64,000 bases of DNA from Chloroflexota bacterium (lineage in GTDB: Bacteria; Chloroflexota; Anaerolineae; 4572-78; J111). The notes beneath the pieces are model-generated. The model was not told where the DNA came from, made no database searches, and saw only the letters and a list, made by a program, of their open reading frames with translations. Shown piece after piece: positions 43,597 to 52,270 of the stretch (positions within the stretch are counted from its first letter, which is position 1; each line of letters opens with the position of its first letter). A program made the translations under genes and the position numbers. The stretch spans positions 1 to 64,000 of the forward strand of contig BOKF01000044.1 in NCBI GenBank assembly GCA_016860845.1, read 5' to 3'.

Positions 43597-46550
43597 CCTA
43601 CTTTCCGACCGCCTATCCCGACGAATTGCTTTTCAGCGTGGTCTCCCGCTTGGCCGAGATGATGGGGTATCCTCGCAGCAATGACTTGTCCCGGGCCGTC
43701 TATGGCCAAGACAGACCGATGGTAGAGATGGGGTTGCCCAGCCATATGGAGGAGGTGGTGGCTGCTTTACCAAGGGGGCATCGCTTGACCGCCGACAAAC
43801 TCATCCATGAACAGACGCTGTATCCCTTTTACCAGCCTTTCTTGCTGGCCAAAAGTGCTCAAACCCTGAAAGCGTTGCTGTGTAGCCGGGATGGTTCAAA
43901 AGTGCCGGCCTATACGGGACTTTCCCTGAAATCGATCCGGCCTTCACCCTGGCTGCGCTTCTGCTATGACTGTGTTCAGACGGATCGGGCTCAGTATGGA
44001 GCGTGTTATTGGCATCGGCTGCATCAACTGCCTGGCGTCAAGATTTGTCCCCAGCATGGGGCCATTATTCAGGACAGTCAAGTCCCAACCTATCATCGGA
44101 CCGTCAAACATCGCTACATTTCCGCCGAACAGGCCCTGACCCAGGCCGCGCCTTGTCCAAACCCCCTAACCCAGGCTGCCTTTCAGGAATGTCTGTGGAT
44201 TGCCCAGGATGCGGCCTGGCTGCTGAACAACCTTCAGCCTCAGCTGACACCCGAAGCCTTACAGACCAAACTCTACCAGGTTCTGGCCGAGCAAAGCCTG
44301 GCCAGTTACAACAGGGGGATGATCCGAGCGGCGATGTTCTTGCGGGCCTTTGCCCACCATTATGCAGCGGACTTACTCAACTTGCTAGAGTGCCCCCTTG
44401 ATTACGGCAATGCGCAAGCCTGGCCCATCCAGGTCATTACCAGAGCGGGTCGCAAACATCCCTTACAATATCTGCTGGTCATTCACTTTCTGGGATACAG
44501 GGCCGAAACCTTTTTGACCTTGCCTGAACCGGCCTCCTATTTTGGCCAGGGACCCTGGCCTTGTCTGAACCCGGCCTGTCTATCCTACCAGCAACCCGTC
44601 ATCGAAACATGTCAAATTGACTTCCGGGGAGCAGATACCCGCCCGCGGGGCACCTTTGCCTGTTCGTGTGGCTTTGTATATCGCCGGGTTGGACCCGACC
44701 AGGAAGCGGCCGACCGCTTCCGCATTGGGCGGGTCGTGACCTATGGCCCCGTCTGGGACAACCGCTTTCAACAATTGGGGGCTGACCCAAGGGTGAGTAC
44801 CGAGGAAATGGCCCAGCAGCTTAACATCGAGCCAACCACCCTGATGGCCTATGCGGCTCGACAAAACCAGGTCGCGCCGGAGCAGCCCCTGCCCCTGGAA
44901 ACACGGACCTATCACCGAAACCGCTGGCTGGCGGCCCTTGAACAATTACCAACCAGGAGCCTGCGTGAACTCAGAAAGGATCCAGCCTTGAATGAGACCT
45001 ATCGCTGGCTTTTACGCCATGATCGGGCCTGGTATGAGGCCCACCGGCCTGCTTTCTCTAGAAGAACAGGGACGAGAAAGGAAAAGTCCATCTATCCGGA
45101 TCATTACTGGCGAAATCGGGATGTTCAACTGGCTGAGGCAATCCGTTTAGCCGCGCGCCAACTCTTGAAACAACCGGGGCGTCCCCTCAAGATCAGCCTG
45201 ACGGCACTTTGCAACTACTTGAACCAGGGCAGTTTTACTTCACGGCGGGCAAAACTACCGCTTACCACACGGACTCTGGCCGCCGTGGTGGAACCTTATG
45301 AGGTTTTTGTGATCCGCCGTTTGGAATGGGTGCTTCAGCAGTATCGGGCAAAAGGGATCACGCCCACCAAAAGAGTTTTGACCCAAGAATCAGGGCTGGC
45401 TTGCTTCGGAGAACCCAAATGGCAAGATTTTGCCAACCAGATCTTGGCTCGCCTGACTTCTCAGGATGACCTTGAACCGTCCCTGGTGCATGACTTTCTA
45501 CCCTGCGGTCAGCAAGATTGGCCAACACTCGACGCTGAATTGTCCGAGTTGGTGCGACAAGCGGCGCGGCAACTCAAGGCCAAATCTGGTTACCCCACCT
45601 GGGTGACTATCTGTACGATTGGCGCCGAGCTTGACCAGTTGGAGGTCTTACTCTGTCACCTGGATTTACTGCCCCGCACGGGCCAAACGTTGACCGAGGT
45701 GGTGGAACCGGTCGAGGTTTTTGTAACCCGGGTGATGGCTTGGATGGCTAACGCTGGCCCGGATGCCTTTTCTCATCGCGCCCGGTTGATCAGGCTGGCT
45801 GGCTTAAAACCGTATCTGCACCTGCCAGCGGTGTCCCAGATCATTGATGATGCCTGCGCCCGGTTACAAGCACCATCGCCGCCATCCTCTCGGCGGGTTG
45901 ATTGGATCACCCGTGATCAAACCCTGGCTTCAGCCATCACCGAGGCGGCTGACCTGATCAGAAATCGCTTGAACCCGCCCCAGCGGGTAACTAGGGGCTC
46001 CCTCGCTCAAGTTGTTGATTCATTTGGCCTGATCAAGACCAAAACGTGGCACGTACTGGTCCGCTGCCTGGATCGACTCCCGGAAACCAGGCAAGCCTTT
46101 GAACAAGTCCAGGAAACCCACGAACAATTTGCTCAACGTCGCTTGTATATCGTGGCTAATCGCTTCCGGCCTCAGAGTTTGCGGCCCACCCGAACCCAAT
46201 TGCTGCGGCAGGCCAATGTAGAATACCTGGCAACCTGTCCCTTGATCCAGGCAACCATCGAGGAAATTTTGGAGGCTACGGCTGCGCTTCCTTCCGCTTC
46301 TGAAGTGGCGACCCGGAGAAAATGGGCAGAGCTTGACCAGCGCTTATCACGGCAAATTGAATCGACAGCTGGGCATTTGAAAGCCCTCACAGATCCGCCC
46401 GTCTGGGTCAGTACCGCGGCCATTGCCAAACATATCGGCTACCAACTCCAGCCCAGCAATCTGGAAAATTTGCCCCAGACCGCCAAAATTTTGGCTCAGG
46501 CCGTTGAGACACGGGAGGAGTTCGCTATCCGTCAGAGACAATATCGATGA
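43590..46550 (+). CDS. tnsD: TniQ/TnsD-like target-site selector with four C-terminal modules
   Basis: A 986-residue TniQ-family protein, about twice E. coli TnsD (508). Residues 1 to about 330 are the TniQ domain: PDELLFSVVSRLAEMMG, then the zinc-binding CYDC (125-128) and ICPQHG (153-157), and a second knuckle around CLNPAC and CSCGF. The C-terminal half consists of about four related modules beginning near residues 509, 647, 774 and 914, each with a helix like ITEAADLIR and ending in VETREEFAIRR-like motifs (VVEPYEVFVIRR, VVEPVEVFVTRV, VQETHEQFAQRR, AVETREEFAIRQ). In Tn7, TnsD binds a specific DNA site and recruits TnsC; the repeated modules could read an extended site. It is the last gene of the operon. 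Confidence 0.88.
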   Translation: MLAYFPTAYPDELLFSVVSRLAEMMGYPRSNDLSRAVYGQDRPMVEMGLPSHMEEVVAALPRGHRLTADKLIHEQTLYPFYQPFLLAKSAQTLKALLCSRDGSKVPAYTGLSLKSIRPSPWLRFCYDCVQTDRAQYGACYWHRLHQLPGVKICPQHGAIIQDSQVPTYHRTVKHRYISAEQALTQAAPCPNPLTQAAFQECLWIAQDAAWLLNNLQPQLTPEALQTKLYQVLAEQSLASYNRGMIRAAMFLRAFAHHYAADLLNLLECPLDYGNAQAWPIQVITRAGRKHPLQYLLVIHFLGYRAETFLTLPEPASYFGQGPWPCLNPACLSYQQPVIETCQIDFRGADTRPRGTFACSCGFVYRRVGPDQEAADRFRIGRVVTYGPVWDNRFQQLGADPRVSTEEMAQQLNIEPTTLMAYAARQNQVAPEQPLPLETRTYHRNRWLAALEQLPTRSLRELRKDPALNETYRWLLRHDRAWYEAHRPAFSRRTGTRKEKSIYPDHYWRNRDVQLAEAIRLAARQLLKQPGRPLKISLTALCNYLNQGSFTSRRAKLPLTTRTLAAVVEPYEVFVIRRLEWVLQQYRAKGITPTKRVLTQESGLACFGEPKWQDFANQILARLTSQDDLEPSLVHDFLPCGQQDWPTLDAELSELVRQAARQLKAKSGYPTWVTICTIGAELDQLEVLLCHLDLLPRTGQTLTEVVEPVEVFVTRVMAWMANAGPDAFSHRARLIRLAGLKPYLHLPAVSQIIDDACARLQAPSPPSSRRVDWITRDQTLASAITEAADLIRNRLNPPQRVTRGSLAQVVDSFGLIKTKTWHVLVRCLDRLPETRQAFEQVQETHEQFAQRRLYIVANRFRPQSLRPTRTQLLRQANVEYLATCPLIQATIEEILEATAALPSASEVATRRKWAELDQRLSRQIESTAGHLKALTDPPVWVSTAAIAKHIGYQLQPSNLENLPQTAKILAQAVETREEFAIRQRQYR

Positions 46551-46558
46551 GTAGCGCT

Positions 46559-46588
46559 GGCGCAAGGCATCAGTTGACGCCTTGCGCC
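46559..46588 (+). terminator. Hairpin after tniQ, probable terminator
   Basis: GGCGCAAGGC (46559-46568) and GCCTTGCGCC (46579-46588) form a perfect 10-bp stem. It lies 8 bp after the tniQ stop. No T-run follows, so it may only slow transcription or protect the message. Confidence 0.6.
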
Positions 46589-46593
46589 ATGTT

Positions 46594-46727
46594 CAGTGTA
46601 TATTTTTATTTATCGCAAATGATTCGAAATGAAGGCTCAGTGTAGATTTTTATTGTCTGTTGCCTGTTCAAACAGGCAGATATTCGGCCCAAAATGGGCC
46701 TGCCAGTGTATTTCATTATTGTCCGCA
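46594..46727 (-). repeat. Distal transposon end (Tn7L-like)
   Basis: Three TnsB-like sites in inverse orientation: 46594-46616 (CAGTGTATATTTTTATTTATC, somewhat diverged), 46638-46659 (CAGTGTAGATTTTTATTGTC) and 46703-46727 (CCAGTGTATTTCATTATTGT). Palindromes TGCCTGTT/AACAGGCA (46661-46678) and GGCCCA/TGGGCC (46687-46701) lie between the last two. Confidence 0.85.
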
Positions 46728-47297
46728 TACACCCAGCCGCAGCCGGAGCCGACCGGCTTCCCCTCGATCCTGCCCGGTTCAGACTCCGGGACTGCGCGGC
46801 CACTACCCGTCCCGCCAGCACCAACCCCACTCCCTGACAGCCCACTCATCGGGTTACCGGTCCAGGGCCGGATCACCCAGGGCTTTGGCTGCTCCCCGTA
46901 TTACACTGGCATCGCCGGGCCGGGTTGTTCCGCCGAGCGGCCGTGGTTTCACGATGGCCTGGATATTGAAGCCGTGGTGGATACTCCGGTCGCGGCGATG
47001 ATGGCCGGAGTGGTAATTTTCGCCGGAGAGGACACGAGCGGGCCGAAGTGCGATGATGATCGCGGCTATGGGCTGGCGGTGGTCGTGGACAGCGGCAGTG
47101 GCTGGCGGGCACTGTACGCGCATCTGGCGAAAATCAATGTTACTGCCGGCCAGGTGATCAGCCCTGAAACCATTATCGGGGCGGTGGGGGCGAGTGGTTG
47201 TGTCACCGGGCCTCATCTTCATTTTGGCCTGCGTCATAACGAGGGTTTGGTAGATCCGTCCACGGTCATTGCCGGTGAGAGAGGGCTAATGAATTGA
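46728..47297 (+). pseudogene. M23 metallopeptidase gene, 5' part removed at the transposon end
   Basis: From the base after the transposon end, the frame reads a Pro/Thr-rich linker then a LytM/M23 domain: ITQGFGCSPYYTG, catalytic FHDGLDIEA (H and D), and GPHLHFGLRHN (HxH). The peptidase core is complete, so the product would cut peptidoglycan if made and exported. The start codon and signal peptide are missing on this side. An ATG at 46629 inside the transposon end gives a hybrid open frame of 222 residues with the first 33 residues from the element. Confidence 0.8.
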
Positions 47298-47320
47298 CAG
47301 GGGTGAAACAGAGGTTTCAC

Positions 47321-47349
47321 TTGCTAAAATAGAACAAATGTTCTATAAT
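47321..47349 (+). promoter_or_regulatory. Promoter of the gyrase pair with a LexA-box-like palindrome
   Basis: TTGCTA (-35, 47321-47326), 17 bp, TATAAT (-10, 47344-47349). The spacer holds a palindrome TAGAACAAATGTTCTA (47330-47345), including GAAC-N4-GTTC, which fits the Gram-positive type LexA (SOS) box, and it overlaps the -10. A LexA-like repressor bound here should block the promoter. Confidence 0.6.
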
Positions 47350-47414
47350 AAAACAACTTTTCGACGGCAGATTACTTTGTTCCTAATTCGGATAGAAAAT
47401 TTTGGAGAATAGCT

Positions 47415-49574
47415 GTGGTAACAACGATGTACAGTGCACAAAACATCAAACGCCTGGAAGGGCTGGAGGCAGTGCGCCGCCTGCCGGGAATGTATATTGG
47501 CAATAACGGAATCTATGGCCTCCACCATATCCTAATGGAGCCCATCGACAACGCCGTTGACGAGATTCTTAATGGGCACGGCAATACCATTAAAGTAAGC
47601 ATTCACGGCGATGGCTCGGTTGTTGTTGAAGACAATGCCCGGGGTATCCCAGTTGAGTACAAACCTGAAGCAAAAATGTCGGCGTTGACCGAGGTCTTAA
47701 CCGTCCTCCACGCTGGCGGCAAATTTCGCGAAGCCGGTCAGCAAGACGCCTACTTGAGTGGTTCAGGGGGCCTGCACGGCATTGGGGTCAAGGCGACCAA
47801 CGCCTTCTCGCGCTGGCTTCAGGTAGACATAAGGCGGAACGGAGTTATCTACCGGCAGAGATTTGAGAACGGCGGCAAGCCAGTCAATGGTGTTCAGATT
47901 CTCCCAGCGGGTAGTAACCAGGCGATCGGCGAAGTCAACGCCGAGACTACGCTTCTCATTGATCGTAAAAGCGGTCTGCTCACTGCGGTGAAAGTGCCTG
48001 GCAAAACTACGGCGGTACAGGCCGATCCCGACCTGGGCACTGGGACAACGATCCATTTCCGACCGCATCGGCCCTGGTTCGACTCAGAAATGGACTGGCC
48101 GCAGCCAGATAAAGGCGTGCCCTGGGACTTCAACCGGTTGGCCAACCGTCTGGAGCAGGTAGCCCATCTCCACCCCGGCGTTCGGATTGAGCTGCGTGAC
48201 GAGCGCGGTCCCAAAAAAGAGCACAAAAAGCGAATCTTTCAATCCCAGAGAGGATTATGGGATTACCTTGTCGCTTTGAACGAAGGGCTGGAGACACTCC
48301 ATAAACCGATCCAATTCAAAGATAGCAGTAGCGATGGAGCCATTACGGTGGAAGTGGTGTTGCAATATGCCGGCGAGGAAACAACCATTTACAGCTTCGT
48401 TAACTCGATCCCGACGCCCCAGGGCGGCACGGCCGTAAGCGGCTTTCAAGCCGGTTTGACGAAGGCCCTAAATCAGTTTGGGGCGGACAAGAAACTGCTC
48501 AAAGAGGGTAACATCCGCGGGGAGGATTTGCTCCTGGGGCTGACCGCCATTGTTAACGTGACGATGACCAAAACGCCCCAGTTTTCCAGCCAGACCAAGG
48601 AAGCGCTGACCACGACAGAGGTGCAGGGGGTGGCTACATCGGTCACTTACGAAAACTTGCTGGCGTACCTGAACAAGAATATCCCGGTAGGTAAAATCAT
48701 CCTCAATCAAGCTCTGGCGGCACAGCGGGGCCGGGAGGCCGCCAAAGCCGCCCGCCAACTGGTCATCCGTAAATCGGCCCTGGAGGTCTCGGAACTGCCC
48801 GGCAAGCTCGCCGATGTGAGTCGAGGCGCCCCGGTCGAACAGACGATGTTGTTCCTGGTCGAGGGAGACAGCGCCGGCGGCAGTTGCAAACAGGCTCGCG
48901 ACCGGCGCTACCACGCCATCCTGCCCCTGCGCGGCAAAATCCTCAATACTGAGCGGATTCCGGTGACAAAAGTGCTGTCCAATGCCGAAGTCAAGGCGAT
49001 TGTGGCGGCCATCGGTGGGGGTATGGGCGCGGACTTCAAGGTCGAGCAGATGCGCTACGGGGGGATTTCTATTATGACCGATGCGGACGTTGATGGCGCT
49101 CACATCCGCACCTTGCTCCATACCCTGTTTTGGCGGCATATGAAAGCGCTGGTCCAGGCCGGGAAGTTATATATCGCCGTGGCTCCGTTGTATCAACTGC
49201 ATAAGGGCAAGGAGACACGCTATGCCTACTCCGAGGAGGAGCGAGACACCCTCTTGACGAAGTGGGGTCGGGAGGGGGTTACGATCCAGCGCTACAAAGG
49301 TCTGGGCGAGATGAATCCGGAGCAACTGCGGGAGACGGTTTTTGCACTGAACAAAAGCGAAGGCGCGAATCCGGTGATAAACGAGCACCTGCTGCAGGTG
49401 GCGGTGGAGGATGCCCACCAGGCCGGGCAGGTGATGTCAGTCCTGATGTCGTCTGATGTGGCTCCCCGGAAACAGTGGCTGCTTAAAAAGTGGGCCGGTG
49501 AGGAAGCGGATTGGGGCGGGAATGGAGACGCAGCCGAAAGTAAGAATAATGAGAATGGAGCAGAAGAGCAATGA
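47415..49574 (+). CDS. GyrB/ParE-like type IIA topoisomerase ATPase subunit (paralogue)
   Basis: A 719-residue topoisomerase IIA B subunit; start ATG at 47427 is also possible. GHKL ATPase: Glu42 and Asn46 in [10 protein letters not shown] (usually EVVDNSIDE), DNARGIP (usually DNGRGIP), [23 protein letters not shown]. Toprim: Glu483 in EGDSAGGS and D556/558/560 in DADVDGAHI. Lies 4 bp overlapped with the GyrA-like gene, so the two subunits form an enzyme. The substitutions in usually invariant positions and the separate operon suggest a second, paralogous gyrase/topoisomerase IV. The promoter has an SOS-like palindrome. Confidence 0.88.
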   Translation: MVTTMYSAQNIKRLEGLEAVRRLPGMYIGNNGIYGLHHILMEPIDNAVDEILNGHGNTIKVSIHGDGSVVVEDNARGIPVEYKPEAKMSALTEVLTVLHAGGKFREAGQQDAYLSGSGGLHGIGVKATNAFSRWLQVDIRRNGVIYRQRFENGGKPVNGVQILPAGSNQAIGEVNAETTLLIDRKSGLLTAVKVPGKTTAVQADPDLGTGTTIHFRPHRPWFDSEMDWPQPDKGVPWDFNRLANRLEQVAHLHPGVRIELRDERGPKKEHKKRIFQSQRGLWDYLVALNEGLETLHKPIQFKDSSSDGAITVEVVLQYAGEETTIYSFVNSIPTPQGGTAVSGFQAGLTKALNQFGADKKLLKEGNIRGEDLLLGLTAIVNVTMTKTPQFSSQTKEALTTTEVQGVATSVTYENLLAYLNKNIPVGKIILNQALAAQRGREAAKAARQLVIRKSALEVSELPGKLADVSRGAPVEQTMLFLVEGDSAGGSCKQARDRRYHAILPLRGKILNTERIPVTKVLSNAEVKAIVAAIGGGMGADFKVEQMRYGGISIMTDADVDGAHIRTLLHTLFWRHMKALVQAGKLYIAVAPLYQLHKGKETRYAYSEEERDTLLTKWGREGVTIQRYKGLGEMNPEQLRETVFALNKSEGANPVINEHLLQVAVEDAHQAGQVMSVLMSSDVAPRKQWLLKKWAGEEADWGGNGDAAESKNNENGAEEQ

Positions 49575-52018
49575 AAACTGTCGAACTAACCACCGATTTA
49601 GAGCGAGCCTATTTCGACTACGCGGTCGAAACCCTGGTAGACCGGGCCTTGCCCCGGGTCGAGGATGGCTTAAAGCCGGTGCAGCGGCGTATCCTGTACG
49701 CCATGCACGACATGGGGCTGGCCTGGAACAAGGCCTATAAGAAATCGGCCCGCGTCGTCGGCGAGGTGCTGGGCAAATACCATCCTCACGGCGATTCATC
49801 CGTCTATGGAGCCTTGGTGCGCCTGGCCCAGGATTTTTCGCTGCGCGAACCGCTGATTGACGGTCAGGGTAATTTTGGCAGCGTGGATGGCGATGGGGCG
49901 GCCGCCATGCGCTATACCGAAGCCCGCCTCTCGGCGATTGCCGATTTGTTAACCCAGGATATTGAGCGCGATACGGTCAACTGGGTGGATAATTTCGATG
50001 GTTCGCTGCAGGAGCCGGTCATTCTGCCCACCGTTTTGCCGAATCTGCTGATCAACGGCTCGTCCGGGGTGGCGGTGGGGATGGCGACCAATATCCCGCC
50101 GCATAATGTGGGCGAGGTCTGCGATACCTTGATCTACGTGGCCAAGCACTGGGAGAAACGCGCGGAACTGAAAGTAGAGGATCTGCTCAAGCTCATTCCC
50201 GGTCCGGATTTTCCCACCGGCGGAATTATCTACCGCTATCGGGTCGAATCCGGCGGCAATGGTGGGGGGGATATGGTTGTAGACACGATTCGCTCGGCCT
50301 ATGAGACCGGCAAGGGCCGGATCGTCACCCAGGCCCGGGTGAATATTGAGCAGACCAAGGGGGGCAAGGCCGATATTGTCGTGACCGAGCTGCCCTATGC
50401 CGTCCAGAAAAGCACAGTCCTGGAAAAGATTGCCAAAGAGGTGCGGGAGGGGCGCATTGCTGGGGTGAGCGACCTGCGGGACGAGTCGGATTACACCGGG
50501 ATGCGGGTCGTCGTCGAGGTGGCCCGTGGGGCTGATCCGCGCCAGGTGCTGGAGTCGCTGCTCACCTACACTCAACTCCGCCAGACGTGTGGCGTGACTA
50601 ACCTGGCCCTGGTGGACGAGGGTGAGGGCGAAGCGATCCCTCGGATTCTCTCCCTGCGGGAGATGTTGGTTTACTTTGTCAGCCATCGTCTGAATGTGGT
50701 CGAACGGCGCAGCCGTCACGAACTGGCCGAGCGGGAGGCCCGGTTGCACATTATCCAGGGCTTGCTCAAGGCGCTCGAGGTGATTGATGAAGTGATTGCC
50801 ACGATCAAGAAATCTAAAACCACCGACACCGCTCGCGAGAATCTAATCAAGCAATTTGGCTTCAGCGAGGCCCAGGCCAGAGCGATCCTGACCATGCAAC
50901 TGAGCCGGCTGGCAGCGCTGGAACAGGCCAAGCTCAAAGAGGAAGGCCGGGATCTGCGGCAGCGGATCAAATATCTCAAAGCGCTCTTAGCATCAGAGGC
51001 CAGACGGCTGGAAGTGGTCATCGAAGAGACAATGGCACTCAAGGCGCAATTTGCCACGCCCCGCCGGACGGTTATTATTGACCGGGAAGACCAGGCGGCT
51101 GGGTTGGTGGTGACGACGGAGGCTGACCTGGTCGTACCGGACAAACCGCAAGTGGTGGCGATTACGACCCGGGGTATCCTCCGGGCGGACGCCGATCGTT
51201 TCACCTATAAAGTCAAAGGGGGCCCATCGGCCAGGGCGGTCGAGGCCCATCTAAAGCAGCTTTGCTTGCAGCCAGAGGATACCTTGCTGCTCGTTTCCAA
51301 CCGGGGCCGGGCCTGGCAAGCGCCGGTGGGGCGGGTGCCCGCAGAAGCGACCTTCGCCGATTTGGGGTTGACCAAGGGTGAGTATTTGATCGCTGGCGGC
51401 GTGTTGACCTCCGATCACTACCTGACCATCGGGACGCGACTCGGTAATATTAAACGAACGAAAGTGGCAGATCTGAGGATGAGTGAAGCTTCGTGGGCCG
51501 CCATCATCGGCTTGAATGGCAAAGATGAAGCGCTGTTCGCCGCGGTGGCCAGCGATAAGGCCACGGTAATGTTTTTTACGACGGGTGGAAAGGCCATCCG
51601 CTTCGCTGCCGCTGAAGTCAACCCGCAGGCGACGGGTTCGGCGCGGGGTACGGTAGGGATCAAGCTGGGCAAAGATGACAGCCTTGTTGCGGGAGTAGTC
51701 ATCGAGCCGGATGAGCAGGCTCAAGTTGTGATCGTGAGCCAGACCGGCTTTGTGAAACGGGTGCCGCTGACCGAATTCCCAACCCAAGGGAGAGGTGGTC
51801 AAGGGGTACAGGGTCTTGAGATTACCAAAGTGACGGGCAAAGTGGCAACAGCGGCTGTCGCTGCCGGTCAGGCTAAGATTTGTGATGTGCTTTCGGCGAA
51901 AGGATTGCGGCATCGGTTGGAAATAGACAACATTCCGGTCACTGACCGGCGCAAACGAGGCGAGAAATTAGTAGATTTTGGGGCCGATGATGCGATTATA
52001 GGGTTAGTCGGGCTTTAA
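49571..52018 (+). CDS. GyrA/ParC-like type IIA topoisomerase DNA-cleavage subunit
   Basis: An 815-residue A subunit. Winged-helix domain with catalytic Tyr115 in AMRYTEARL. The quinolone-site helix reads [14 protein letters not shown]: Ser76 equals E. coli Ser83, and Gly80 takes the place of Asp87. C-terminal beta-pinwheel with QGRGGQG near the end, resembling the GyrA box that lets gyrase supercoil, so it may be a gyrase rather than a topoisomerase IV. Translationally coupled to the B subunit by ATGA. Expected to cut and rejoin DNA in complex with the upstream gene's product. Confidence 0.88.
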   Translation: MKTVELTTDLERAYFDYAVETLVDRALPRVEDGLKPVQRRILYAMHDMGLAWNKAYKKSARVVGEVLGKYHPHGDSSVYGALVRLAQDFSLREPLIDGQGNFGSVDGDGAAAMRYTEARLSAIADLLTQDIERDTVNWVDNFDGSLQEPVILPTVLPNLLINGSSGVAVGMATNIPPHNVGEVCDTLIYVAKHWEKRAELKVEDLLKLIPGPDFPTGGIIYRYRVESGGNGGGDMVVDTIRSAYETGKGRIVTQARVNIEQTKGGKADIVVTELPYAVQKSTVLEKIAKEVREGRIAGVSDLRDESDYTGMRVVVEVARGADPRQVLESLLTYTQLRQTCGVTNLALVDEGEGEAIPRILSLREMLVYFVSHRLNVVERRSRHELAEREARLHIIQGLLKALEVIDEVIATIKKSKTTDTARENLIKQFGFSEAQARAILTMQLSRLAALEQAKLKEEGRDLRQRIKYLKALLASEARRLEVVIEETMALKAQFATPRRTVIIDREDQAAGLVVTTEADLVVPDKPQVVAITTRGILRADADRFTYKVKGGPSARAVEAHLKQLCLQPEDTLLLVSNRGRAWQAPVGRVPAEATFADLGLTKGEYLIAGGVLTSDHYLTIGTRLGNIKRTKVADLRMSEASWAAIIGLNGKDEALFAAVASDKATVMFFTTGGKAIRFAAAEVNPQATGSARGTVGIKLGKDDSLVAGVVIEPDEQAQVVIVSQTGFVKRVPLTEFPTQGRGGQGVQGLEITKVTGKVATAAVAAGQAKICDVLSAKGLRHRLEIDNIPVTDRRKRGEKLVDFGADDAIIGLVGL

Positions 52019-52084
52019 TAAGCTTACTTTTGGTCGTTGGTCTGGCAACTCTGGGAACAGTTGGCGGTTTTAGCTTAGGTTTGG

Positions 52085-52270
52085 CTATAAAGCTGTTACC
52101 TTGAACATATACAAACGTATACATTCGTCCCCAACGCTTTAGTCCTTTATTCAAGGGATTGACGTTGGGCGTTTTGCGCTCCGTTGATAACGTCCCATCG
52201 GGTTTGGGAGATGTTGCAACTGGAGTCCCTGCCCGCAACAGTCCTCGCTTCACCTTTCGGCTCCACGATT
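52085..52270 (-). ncRNA. Probable omega (re)RNA of the TnpB element
   Basis: On the minus strand, downstream of and overlapping the end of tnpB, is a conserved-looking structured region: CCCAACG pairs with CGTTGGG around an inner CCTT-GAATA-AAGG hairpin, ending GTTGGGGACGAATGTATACG. TnpB guide RNAs are encoded in this position, overlapping the 3' end of the gene and ending at the right element end, with the guide from the flanking DNA beyond about 52085. Boundaries are approximate. Confidence 0.5.

Larger units (their letters stand above)
38911..46727 (+). mobile_element. Complete Tn7-like transposon (tnsABC-tniQ), no cargo
   Basis: A 7817-bp element bounded by perfect 12-bp terminal inverted repeats: TGCGGACAATAA at 38911 and TTATTGTCCGCA ending at 46727. 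It carries tnsA, tnsB, tnsC and a tnsD-like tniQ in one overlapping operon. Each end has three TnsB-like sites (consensus near GACAATAAAAAAGTACACTGG), compact at the tnsA end (79 bp) and spread at the other (134 bp), as in Tn7 R and L. No cargo gene, tnsE or cas gene is present. Flanking 5-mers are TTGAC and TACAC, so no target duplication is evident. Its tnsA-side end lies 11 bp after the macroglobulin stop; its far end meets a truncated M23 gene. Confidence 0.93.

Noticed and set aside
38911..46727. CRISPR-associated transposon (CAST)
   Set aside because: The element has TnsA, TnsB, TnsC and TniQ, but no cas gene or CRISPR array is visible; the TnpB at 52147 lies outside the element and has its own probable guide RNA.
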